From the NCBI GenBank assembly GCA_947463285.1, contig CANHTV010000197.1, positions 1-7,044 of the forward strand: a stretch of 7,044 bases of DNA, given 5' to 3'. The notes under the pieces were generated by a model. The model was not told where the DNA came from, ran no database searches, and saw only the letters and a list, made by a program, of their open reading frames with translations. The translations under genes and the position numbers were made by a program. Shown piece by piece: positions 1 to 5,590 of this stretch. The DNA comes from Verrucomicrobiaceae bacterium. Lineage in GTDB: Bacteria > Verrucomicrobiota > Verrucomicrobiia > Verrucomicrobiales > Verrucomicrobiaceae. The first letter of the stretch is position 1. Every line of letters starts with the position of its first letter.

Positions 1-188
1 GAGCCGAAATGCGCCGAGCCATGGGCACCGCCGTCTTCAGCGGCATGATCGGCGTCACCTTCCTCGGCCTCTTCCTCACCCCCGTGTTTTACGTGCTCAT
101 GATGAAGCTCGGGAAGCAGAAGAAGGTCGAGCCAGTGGTCACTCACCTGCCGACTTCAGAATCAGCTCCCGCAGTTCCGCACTCATGA
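1..188 (+). CDS. RND-family multidrug efflux transporter, C-terminal end (partial)
   Basis: This is the last part of an inner-membrane proton-driven efflux pump of the AcrB/HAE1 type; the rest lies before the window. Reading from base 3 gives 61 codons and a TGA at 186-188. The visible peptide starts AEMRRAMGTAVFSGMIG, followed by a hydrophobic stretch containing TFLGLFLTPVFYVLM. That is the conserved final transmembrane helix of RND pumps, where the family has G-x-x-V-F-x-G-M and L-x-P-x-F-Y. A short hydrophilic cytoplasmic tail (KLGKQKK onward) follows. The family works as a trimer with a periplasmic adaptor and an outer-membrane channel, and a matching channel gene lies downstream on the same strand at 930. 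The last 50 bases overlap, tail to tail, the 3' end of an antisense toxin gene, so the extreme C-terminal residues may have been changed by that insertion. Confidence 0.88.
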   Translation, partial: AEMRRAMGTAVFSGMIGVTFLGLFLTPVFYVLMMKLGKQKKVEPVVTHLPTSESAPAVPHS

Positions 189-636
189 AGAAGTTAGCCT
201 TAGCTTCCAGCTCTTTGATGCACAGGCGGAGAGCGTCTAGGTGCCCGGCTTTTTTTGCTTCCAACAAAATGCCCAATAGCCCTTTGATGGGGACATTCAT
301 GGAGGCCGCCACACTTCGTCCCCTGGCTTCATCAATCAACAAAACGTCTGCACGGCGATTGTATGCCAGCGAGATGGACTCAGACTCTCCTTCGTCGATT
401 TTTGGCATGAATGACAGCGCAAGACTTCGCTCTTCTTCTGTCAGAGTTACAACTTTGAAGAGCCCAGACTGAATGAATGACAACATCTCTTGCCTCGCCT
501 TGGCCACCTATAAATTTCCCAGCTCTCGGAAAACGGCTTCTGGCATGACCACCGATTTAAAAAGCTTCGGTAGCACATCCAGCCTATCGATCAGGGCTAG
601 ATTGGAAATGACGGAGGTGTCACTGATGATGAGCAT
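139..636 (-). pseudogene. DUF3368/PIN-domain toxin gene interrupted by an in-frame TAG
   Basis: The ATG at 636-634 opens a frame beginning MLIISDTSVISNLALIDRL, the classic N-terminus of PIN-like DUF3368 toxins with the first acidic residue (D6) in SDTS. After 42 codons it meets TAG at 510-508. The same frame then continues for 122 codons to a TGA at 139-141. The second part carries the other PIN hallmarks: GESES with the conserved Glu (codon 84 of the joined frame) and LLIDEARGR with the conserved Asp (codon 102), then the DUF3368 end GLLGILLEAKKAGHL. The joined frame is 165 codons, a normal family length, with no frameshift. Family members are predicted Mg-dependent ribonucleases that pair with UPF0175 antitoxins; the upstream gene is one and overlaps this start by 17 bases. 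The stop separates D6 from the other acidic residues, so neither fragment should be active unless the TAG is read through or is a sequence error. Confidence 0.8.
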
Positions 637-877
637 GAGCCGGCTTCTGATCCAGTTCAAGCATGAAGCTCTCCAGAGTCATGCGGGGGATTTCACGCTT
701 GCAGAGTTCTTTTTGAAAGCCCAGCAAATCCAGCCCAGTCATCCTCATGCCCTGGCCAAAAGTGATGATGTCCTTCTCGTAAAGTCTGCACGCCAGTTCC
801 GTGAGGATCCTCAACCCTTGCTCAGGTTCCTTGGCTGCTTCTTCGGTGATGTCGGGGAAATCAGCTTCGATTTTCAT
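620..877 (-). CDS. UPF0175-family antitoxin
   Basis: An 85-residue protein starting MKIEADFPDITEEAAKE. Residues 28-64 match the UPF0175 pattern: an LYE helix, then I-x-F-G (ITFGQGMRMTGLDLLGF), then a K-R-E-I-P end. UPF0175 proteins are small DNA-binding antitoxins commonly encoded just upstream of DUF3368/PIN toxins, and here the stop codon overlaps the toxin start by 17 bases, typical of translational coupling. The shared bases produce the histidine-rich end HAHHQ. I chose the ATG at 877-875 because family similarity begins there; the frame remains open to 985, but that extension is Arg/Lys-rich and would run antisense into the channel gene. Purine-rich GGGAGG lies about 13 bases upstream, unlike the other genes here, which lack such sites. 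The frame is intact although its toxin partner is broken. The product probably binds the toxin and its own promoter, as related antitoxins do. Confidence 0.75.
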   Translation of the reverse strand: MKIEADFPDITEEAAKEPEQGLRILTELACRLYEKDIITFGQGMRMTGLDLLGFQKELCKREIPRMTLESFMLELDQKPAHAHHQ

Positions 878-929
878 GCTCCCAACATGCCCTCCCGCCT
901 TATTTCTGCCAACTCCTGATTTTAATCCC
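878..929. promoter_or_regulatory. Divergent intergenic region between antitoxin and efflux-channel genes
   Basis: These 52 bases separate the start of the antitoxin (minus) from the start of the outer-membrane channel (plus), so they should hold the antitoxin promoter and perhaps a separate promoter for the channel. An AT-rich patch at 918-926 contains a -10-like hexamer on each strand: TAAAAT on minus (924-919) and TTTAAT on plus (921-926). No -35 match at suitable spacing was found for either, so the assignment rests on gene layout and not on a clear promoter motif. Confidence 0.3.
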
Positions 930-2453
930 ATGCGCTTCCTCCTTTTTCTCCTCGCCACCAGCGCCATCGCGCAAGTCGGACCCAACTATGAGCGTCCTGA
1001 CTCGGTCTCTCCACCCAAGTTCAAGGGCGTCACTTGGCGTGCTGCCAATCCTTCTTCCCATCTGCCGAAAGGCGAGTGGTGGAAGGTCTTTCATGACGCG
1101 AAGCTCAACGAGCTCGAAGCCAAGGCCACAGCGAACAATCAGCAGCTCAAAGCCGCCATCGCCCGTTTTGATCAGGCTCGTGCCACGGCTCGCATCACAC
1201 GCGGAGATTTCCTTCCGACGCTCGGGGCTCCGCTCAGTGCTGACCGTCAGCGCACCTCGGGGAACATGCCTTCGCCCTTTCCGTTGAATGGCCTTCGCTA
1301 CGATGGACCGGCTTATAATGCCCCGCTCGACTTCTCCTGGGAGATCGACCTCTGGGGCAAGATCCGGCGCGGTGTCGAGGCTGACAAAGCCACTGCCGCA
1401 GCCGCTGCGGATGCCGTTCACAACATGCTGCTCGGCATTCAGGCCGAAGTCGCCTCCACCTACTTCCAATTGCGAGCGCTCGATGCCGAAATGCGTGTCG
1501 TTCGTGAAGCTGTGAGCTGGCGTGGTGAAGCGCTGAAGATCGCTAAAGCCCGTGTGCTCGCGGGTGCAGGCAGCGAACTCGAAGAAGCCCAGTCCGAAAC
1601 CGAAGTCGCGAGTGCTGAGGCCGAAATCTCCGCGCTACAAGCCCGCCGCGATCAGCTCGAAAACACGCTCGCTATCCTCATCGGAACCAATGCGGCCAGT
1701 TTTCATCTCGCCGTGAATGCCAGCGAACTGCGCAGTCCGCCGAGCCTGCCCGCCGGAGTGCCCACCGACCTCTTGGAGCGCCGCCCCGACATCTCCCAGG
1801 CCGAGCGTCAACTCGCCGCTGCCACGGCGAAGATCGGCGTCGCCAGAGCACAGTTCTTCCCGAGCCTGAAGCTCGCTGGCAATGGCGGTTTCCAGAGCGG
1901 CGACATCGACATCCTCTTCGAACCCGCCTCCTTGCTTTGGAGCTACGGGCCAAAGATCAACATCCCGCTTTTCTCTGGCAACAAAAACCGTTTTAACCTC
2001 TCCCGCTCCAAATCCATCCACGACGAAGCCCTCGCGGGCTATCGCCAGGCCTTCCTCGCCGCCGTGGCCGATGTCGAAACCAGCCTCTCCCAGATCCGCA
2101 ACTACGCCACCCAGTCTAGCGCCCAGCAGCGAGCCCGCAGCAGCGCCGAGCGTGCCTCCCAGCTTGCCAAAACCCGCTACGAATCCGGCACCAGCCCTTA
2201 CCTCGACGTCATCGAAGCCAACCGCACTGTGCTCACCATCCAGCGCGGCACCATCCAAACCTCAGGTCAGCGCTTCGCAGCCACCGTCAGCCTCGTAAAA
2301 GCTATCGGCGGAAGCTGGGAACAAAGCCAGACCGTCATTATGCCCGAGGTCAATCGCGATCCAGAGGCTCGTGCCCTTGGCGACCTCGATAAGCCTGGCT
2401 TTTTCTCCAAGGTGAAGGGCATCTTCAAAGCCAAAACGACAGGCCCGAACTGA
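930..2453 (+). CDS. Outer-membrane efflux channel, NodT/OprM (TolC-like) family
   Basis: A 507-residue protein with the layout of RND-partner outer-membrane factors. It has a hydrophobic signal peptide MRFLLFLLATSAIA, the family mature start VGPNYERP, an early W-W-K-V-F segment at 50-54, FSWEIDLWGKIRR at 135-147, and the second-half signature around 277-312 containing DLLERRPDI, AERQLAAA and ARAQFFPSL. A PLFSG turn lies at 346-350 and long alanine-rich helices follow. The two similar halves match the paired OEP repeats that build the trimeric barrel and periplasmic tunnel. I chose the ATG at 930 over an in-frame ATG at 801 because the signal peptide starts at 930 and the extra 43 residues would cross the antisense antitoxin gene. 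Typical relatives have a lipidated Cys just before V-G-P-x-Y; here that position is Gln15, so the protein is probably not a lipoprotein. It probably completes the efflux system begun by the pump gene ending at 188. Confidence 0.93.
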   Translation: MRFLLFLLATSAIAQVGPNYERPDSVSPPKFKGVTWRAANPSSHLPKGEWWKVFHDAKLNELEAKATANNQQLKAAIARFDQARATARITRGDFLPTLGAPLSADRQRTSGNMPSPFPLNGLRYDGPAYNAPLDFSWEIDLWGKIRRGVEADKATAAAAADAVHNMLLGIQAEVASTYFQLRALDAEMRVVREAVSWRGEALKIAKARVLAGAGSELEEAQSETEVASAEAEISALQARRDQLENTLAILIGTNAASFHLAVNASELRSPPSLPAGVPTDLLERRPDISQAERQLAAATAKIGVARAQFFPSLKLAGNGGFQSGDIDILFEPASLLWSYGPKINIPLFSGNKNRFNLSRSKSIHDEALAGYRQAFLAAVADVETSLSQIRNYATQSSAQQRARSSAERASQLAKTRYESGTSPYLDVIEANRTVLTIQRGTIQTSGQRFAATVSLVKAIGGSWEQSQTVIMPEVNRDPEARALGDLDKPGFFSKVKGIFKAKTTGPN

Positions 2454-2489
2454 ACAATATCTTATTTTTGGAAATGATTATTCCGAATC

Positions 2490-2520
2490 ACCAACTTGAT
2501 TCCTCAATGATCAAGGTGGT
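2490..2520. terminator. Imperfect inverted repeat spanning the tmRNA 3' end; possible bidirectional terminator
   Basis: The arms are ACCAaCTTGAT (2490-2500) and ATCAAGgTGGT (2510-2520). Ten of eleven positions pair, with one A/G mismatch and a nine-base loop. It lies between the convergent channel gene (ends 2453) and tmRNA (ends 2517), where transcription from both sides should stop. Neither strand has a clear T-run straight after the stem, so an intrinsic terminator is only a possibility. On the minus strand the 5' arm includes the ACCA end of the tmRNA, so the hairpin could also influence 3' processing. Confidence 0.35.
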
Positions 2521-2868
2521 GGAGGCGAGGGGAATTGAACCCCTGTCCGAATGGCCGTAAGCCGAGGCTTCTACATGCTTAGCTGGTGTTTTAATCTCGG
2601 TTTGGGGCTTCCATCAGCAGAATCCCGTCCACCCAGCGTCCTGTTTAATCTCGCTTTCGACCCGGTCGCGCGGTCAGCCAGCCAGTCTGGCAGTTGCGTC
2701 GTCGAGGCTACCAGACATTGCCTCGAGGACGTCGCGGGGCTTAGGCCGCGAGAGCGAGCTCGTTAGAGTTTGCTGTTGTTTTTTTGATCCGATTTTTTAC
2801 GAGGCCAACGAATCATCCTCGGCATGCCACCCCGACCGCAGACTACCCGTCGAAACCAGGACGCCCCC
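2517..2868 (-). ncRNA. ssrA: Transfer-messenger RNA (tmRNA), one-piece
   Basis: A 352-base tmRNA, the RNA that rescues stalled ribosomes with SmpB and tags the unfinished peptide for proteolysis. Read on the minus strand, the 5' end is GGGGGCGTCCTGGTTTCGAC, the hallmark tmRNA start. The 3' end CGCCTCCACCA pairs with it in a seven-pair acceptor stem containing one G-U, and CCA is encoded. The T-arm is AGGGG / TTCAATT loop / CCCCT. The internal tag frame begins 96 bases from the 5' end, close to the E. coli spacing. The gene is in one piece, not the permuted two-piece form found in alphaproteobacteria, some cyanobacteria and some betaproteobacteria. It follows the nitroreductase stop by 70 bases on the same strand and converges with the efflux-channel gene. 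No integrase gene or second copy of the 3' end, which would mark it as an element attachment site, is visible in the window. Confidence 0.97.
2741..2773 (-). other. tmRNA proteolysis-tag reading frame (ANSNELALAA)
   Basis: The resume codon is GCA at 2773-2771. The ten codons read A-N-S-N-E-L-A-L-A-A and end at TAA (2743-2741). E. coli has ANDENYALAA, so the ALAA end recognised by ClpXP-type proteases is kept, as is the AN start. An A is present at position -4 before the resume codon, matching the conserved positioning base. One alanine is added from the charged tmRNA before the encoded ten residues. The frame is placed with confidence because both its start context and its stop match family expectations. 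Confidence 0.93.
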
Positions 2869-2885
2869 AGTCAGTGTTGACCTGC

Positions 2886-2915
2886 TATCCATCCTCCAGC
2901 CTGACGGGGAGTCAA
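2886..2915 (-). promoter_or_regulatory. Possible ssrA promoter
   Basis: On the minus strand a good -35 box TTGACT (2915-2910) is followed after 18 bases by TGGATA (2891-2886), a poor -10 match. A start just downstream would give a leader of roughly 10-15 bases before the mature 5' end at 2868, compatible with RNase P trimming. It lies in the 70 bases after the nitroreductase stop. The -35 is convincing and the -10 is not; tmRNA could also be made by read-through from the upstream operon. Confidence 0.3.
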
Positions 2916-2938
2916 GCACGCTTCTGGGTTTAATCGGA

Positions 2939-3574
2939 TCAGCGATACTCGATGACGTCTTTGAACTCAAAGCGGACTTTCGGCAGCTCGGCATACCGAT
3001 CATCAGCGCTGCGATAACCGACTGGGCATAGGACGGCGGTGGTGTAGCCCGTTCCTTCGAGACCGAGTACTTCGTCAAACTTTTCAGGAACAAAGCCTTC
3101 CATCGGGCAGGTATCGAGGCCCAAAAGTGAGGCAGCCAGCATGAACTGGCCGAGGGCAATATAGCTCTGTAGCTTGGCCCAGGTCTCCAGTCCGCCTTTG
3201 GCTTCAAGACCGTCACGGAAGCCTAACACCATTTTGCGGAAGCCCATGAGGGCATCAGCGGTGCCACCACGCACCTCGATCATGCGGGCGATGTTGGCAT
3301 CGACGTAATCTTCTCCCAGAGTCTTTGGTACGGTCATGATGATGAGGTGGGAGCAGTCGGCGACCTGGCGCTGATTCCAGGCATGGGGGACGAGTTTTTC
3401 ACGCAGGGCTTGATCCTGAACGATGAGAAACTTCCAGGGCTGTAAGCCGAAGCTGGACGGGGTGAGGATGAGTGACTGCTCAAGCTGCTGCCAAAGGTCT
3501 GCCGGGATCTTTTTGGCGGGGTCGAATACTTTGCAGGCGTAGCGATGATTGAGGGCGGTGAGGATGTCGGTCAT
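2939..3574 (-). CDS. NfsB-like nitroreductase / NAD(P)H-dependent flavin oxidoreductase
   Basis: A 211-residue cytoplasmic FMN enzyme of the nitroreductase family, which reduces nitroaromatics, quinones or flavins with NAD(P)H. Length and motifs fit the NfsB/YdgI branch: HRYACKVFDP at 10-19, with the Arg-Tyr that contacts FMN phosphate in relatives; LTPSSFGLQPWKFLIV at 37-52; CPMEGF at 156-161, part of the flavin pocket; and the C-terminal GYRSADDRYAELPKVR at 186-201. The ATG at 3574-3572 gives the usual short lead before the HRY motif. The gene starts 22 bases after the stop of the squalene/phytoene synthase on the same strand, so the two are probably cotranscribed. No Shine-Dalgarno site is seen; the start is preceded by TTCCC. 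The physiological substrate cannot be read from sequence. A role alongside the synthase is only suggested by position. Confidence 0.92.
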   Translation of the reverse strand: MTDILTALNHRYACKVFDPAKKIPADLWQQLEQSLILTPSSFGLQPWKFLIVQDQALREKLVPHAWNQRQVADCSHLIIMTVPKTLGEDYVDANIARMIEVRGGTADALMGFRKMVLGFRDGLEAKGGLETWAKLQSYIALGQFMLAASLLGLDTCPMEGFVPEKFDEVLGLEGTGYTTAVLCPVGYRSADDRYAELPKVRFEFKDVIEYR

Positions 3575-3596
3575 GGGAATCAGTTATGAGTGAGGG

Positions 3597-4601
3597 TTAG
3601 CGGGCGAGTTTTTGGTAGAGGCGCTCGATGCCTTCGGGGCTGCGCGAGGAGACGAGGGCTTCAGCGAGGATAAAGGCTACGTCGAGTCGATTGATTTTGA
3701 TGCCACGAAGCCGCTCCTCCCAGCTAGCTTTTTCCATGCGGGTGAGGGTTTTGATGCCAATGAGCAGTGGTAGGGCGGTGGCGTAGCGCAGCTTGGCATC
3801 GCTGACGTTTTTCACGTAGTTTAGTCCGTCCTGAAGATGGCCGTAGCAGATGGTGAGCCAATGATCCCAGGCGGGCTTGAGGATGGAGCTGTCACGCAGG
3901 ACTTTGTCGGCGGGATGACCCGGGAGGTAGCAGCGGCCATCACGGAGGTCTTCGCCGATGTCGCGCAGGATGTTGATGAGCTGGAGGCCTTTGCCGAGGC
4001 GGGCTCCCCAGGTTTTCATCTGCTCAAGATCAACCACCGGCGCGAGGGCCTCGGGCTTTTCACTGGCACACATTTCGGTCCAAAACTCCCCCACACAGCC
4101 TGCGACGAGCCAGGTGTATTCATCGAGTTCATCTTCGCTCAGAAGGCAGCGCAAGGTACCGTCAGAGGGGAATCTCTGGATATCCAGACGCTGCCCATAG
4201 ATGATGCGCTCCAAGACCTGCTGGATGGCGGTTAATGAGGCTCCCTGCATGGTGCGTAGCCAGGCAAGACCATCCGCAAAACGCTCCATGAGCTTTTGCT
4301 CCGCGGCATCGCTTTGCAGACTAACAAAAACGTCGGCGATGCAGGTACTGAGGCGGGTCTGGATGGCCTCGTCTGGTGCCTGAATGAGCTGCTCGAAGGC
4401 GTTCAGGCAATCGATCCGCAGCTCAGCGGCCACACTGGCGGTATCAGCGATGGTATCAGCCGTGCGCGCCAGTAAGTAGGCTAGAGAGATAGGCTCCCGC
4501 AGCTCTTTGGGCAGGGCTTTGAGCGTGAGGTAAAAGGAGCGTGAGACGCTGGCCAGAAGCTGCCCGCCGAGTTCGCGTTCGTGATGGGATTCGTCGGACA
4601 T
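3597..4601 (-). CDS. Squalene/phytoene synthase family protein (probably squalene synthase-like)
   Basis: A 334-residue head-to-head prenyl synthase that joins two prenyl diphosphates (farnesyl for squalene, geranylgeranyl for phytoene). It has the SRSF motif at 20-23, the first aspartate pair in ARTADTIADT (D49, D53), YGQRLDI at 135-141, the helix YTWLVAGCVGEFWTEM at 162-177, and the second aspartate motif INILRDIGEDLRDGR, with D214 and D218, ending in CYLP. All catalytic Mg-binding aspartates appear present. I chose the ATG at 4601 because similarity begins shortly after it; the open frame reaches 4727, but the extra 42 residues are Pro/Ser/Arg-rich and overlap the peptidase gene. The start is 10 bases after the peptidase stop and the stop is 22 bases before the nitroreductase start. 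The VGEFWTEM helix and ALPKELREPISLAYLLAR region suggest a bacterial farnesyl-diphosphate farnesyltransferase, but phytoene synthase cannot be excluded. No desaturase, cyclase or hpn gene is in the window. Confidence 0.85.
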   Translation of the reverse strand: MSDESHHERELGGQLLASVSRSFYLTLKALPKELREPISLAYLLARTADTIADTASVAAELRIDCLNAFEQLIQAPDEAIQTRLSTCIADVFVSLQSDAAEQKLMERFADGLAWLRTMQGASLTAIQQVLERIIYGQRLDIQRFPSDGTLRCLLSEDELDEYTWLVAGCVGEFWTEMCASEKPEALAPVVDLEQMKTWGARLGKGLQLINILRDIGEDLRDGRCYLPGHPADKVLRDSSILKPAWDHWLTICYGHLQDGLNYVKNVSDAKLRYATALPLLIGIKTLTRMEKASWEERLRGIKINRLDVAFILAEALVSSRSPEGIERLYQKLAR

Positions 4602-4611
4602 GCAGGCGGGA

Positions 4612-5475
4612 TTAGGAGCGTTTGCCAGCGCGATGCTGGGCGATGAGTTCGCGGATTTTTTCGGCGCGGTTTTCGGGATTCGGATGCGTGCTGAGCATCT
4701 CCGGCTGGCGGTTGCCACTGGCGGCATTGGCGAGAATTTTCATGACGCCGATCATGGCCTCGGGATTGTAACCTGCCTCAATGAGAAAACGCACACCGAG
4801 GGCATCAGACTCCAGTTCATCATCGCGTCCGTATTTCATGATGCGAAAGTTCGCCACCTGCTGAGCGATCTGGGCACCGACGTTACTCTGCCCGTCTGAG
4901 AGCAGCATCCCAGCACCCTGAGCGAGGCCGGTCCAGAGCTTTGTGGTAGCCATTTGTTCATTGGAATGACGACCGACGACATGCCCGATCTCATGACCGA
5001 GCACGCCAGCGAGCTGATCCTCATTTTGCAGCAGGCGCAGCAGAGCCTCTGTGATGAAAATCGGTCCGCCCGGCAGGGCGAAGGCATTGATGGTCTTGGT
5101 ATCCGCCAGCAGGTGAAATTTAAACGGATACAGCGTCTGCCGGGCAAGGGTGCTCTGGACGAGCTTCATGCCCACACGCTCGACGAGGGCCTGTGCCTGG
5201 GCATCACGCGACTGGCCGCCCATCTGGCGCAGCATCATCGGGGCCGATTGAAAGCCGAGCGCCACTTCTTCCTTCGCCGTAGCATAGGCCAGGCGCTGAG
5301 TGCGGCCCGTGAATTCATTCTGATACGGCGTGGTGCTCAGGTAGTGATAAACCAGCGTGCCGGCGATCACGAGCAGCGCCATCATCAAGCGTGGATGGCA
5401 ACCGATGCCACGACGCTGGTCCTGATCATAATGCCGGGGATGGCCGGAAAGAAGACGGGTGAAAAAGTCGTGCAT
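4612..5475 (-). CDS. Membrane-anchored M48-family zinc metallopeptidase
   Basis: A 287-residue protein with a charged N-terminus, one transmembrane segment at about 30-46 (LMMALLVIAGTLVYHYL) and a peptidase M48 domain after it. The zinc site is HEIGH at 161-165 within VLGHEIGHVVGRHS, with the third ligand E220 in the E-x-x-x-D motif ELESD (220-224). INAFALPGGPIFI (129-141) is the conserved strand before the catalytic helix, and STHPNPENR (262-270) is the family's C-terminal substrate-side motif. This resembles the catalytic part of BepA/Oma1-like peptidases, without the TPR tail of BepA, and suggests protein quality control in the envelope with the domain on the periplasmic side. The ATG at 5475 places the anchor normally; no Shine-Dalgarno site is visible. 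It is the first gene of the likely three-gene operon and follows the upstream secreted-protein gene by 115 bases, which hold a long inverted repeat. The natural substrate is unknown. Confidence 0.92.
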   Translation of the reverse strand: MHDFFTRLLSGHPRHYDQDQRRGIGCHPRLMMALLVIAGTLVYHYLSTTPYQNEFTGRTQRLAYATAKEEVALGFQSAPMMLRQMGGQSRDAQAQALVERVGMKLVQSTLARQTLYPFKFHLLADTKTINAFALPGGPIFITEALLRLLQNEDQLAGVLGHEIGHVVGRHSNEQMATTKLWTGLAQGAGMLLSDGQSNVGAQIAQQVANFRIMKYGRDDELESDALGVRFLIEAGYNPEAMIGVMKILANAASGNRQPEMLSTHPNPENRAEKIRELIAQHRAGKRS

Positions 5476-5526
5476 AAGCAGAAAGCCCGACGATGCCTAG
5501 AGCGACTGTGGAAGCCAGCGCATTCT

Positions 5527-5561
5527 CCAAAAAGCAGGCAAATCCATCGTACGCTTTTTGG
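5527..5561 (-). terminator. Perfect 9-bp inverted repeat, candidate terminator or operator
   Basis: CCAAAAAGC (5527-5535) and GCTTTTTGG (5553-5561) are exact reverse complements with a 17-base spacer. The repeat lies just after the stop of the secreted coiled-coil gene (5591) and 51 bases before the peptidase start (5475), both on the minus strand. On that strand the 3' arm contains five T's, but they are inside the stem and not after it, so this is not a textbook intrinsic terminator. A regulator-binding site for the peptidase operon is the alternative. Confidence 0.4.
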
Positions 5562-5590
5562 TAAAGATAGGTGGCAGCCCACGAGCACTT

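Noticed and set aside
473..919. Plus-strand open frame of 148 codons across the toxin-antitoxin genes
   Set aside because: It is antisense to the recognised antitoxin and toxin N-terminus and shows no domain or plausible start signal.
801..929. In-frame upstream ATG that would extend the outer-membrane channel by 43 residues
   Set aside because: The extension would bury the signal peptide and cross the antisense antitoxin gene; the ATG at 930 puts the signal peptide at the N-terminus.
139..929. A new defence system or mobile element at the toxin-antitoxin locus
   Set aside because: Only a known UPF0175/DUF3368 pair is present; no transposase, terminal repeats, target-site duplications or CRISPR repeats were seen.
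1635..2258. Minus-strand 207-codon frame inside the channel gene
   Set aside because: Its Gly/Ala/Val-rich composition is typical of the antisense shadow of a high-GC gene; the plus strand is a clear NodT-family protein.
2454..2530. Integration site of a genomic island at the ssrA 3' end
   Set aside because: ssrA is a common attachment site, but no integrase gene and no duplicated 3' end are visible in the window.
2517..2580. A separate tRNA gene, suggested by the T-arm and CCA end
   Set aside because: These are the tRNA-like end of tmRNA; there is no anticodon arm and the 5' partner lies at 2868.
2551..2766. Plus-strand 71-codon frame within the tmRNA
   Set aside because: The region is fully explained by tmRNA structure on the other strand.
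4602..4727. 42-residue N-terminal extension of the squalene/phytoene synthase
   Set aside because: It is Pro/Ser/Arg-rich, lies inside the peptidase gene and lacks family similarity; the ATG at 4601 follows the peptidase stop by 10 bases.
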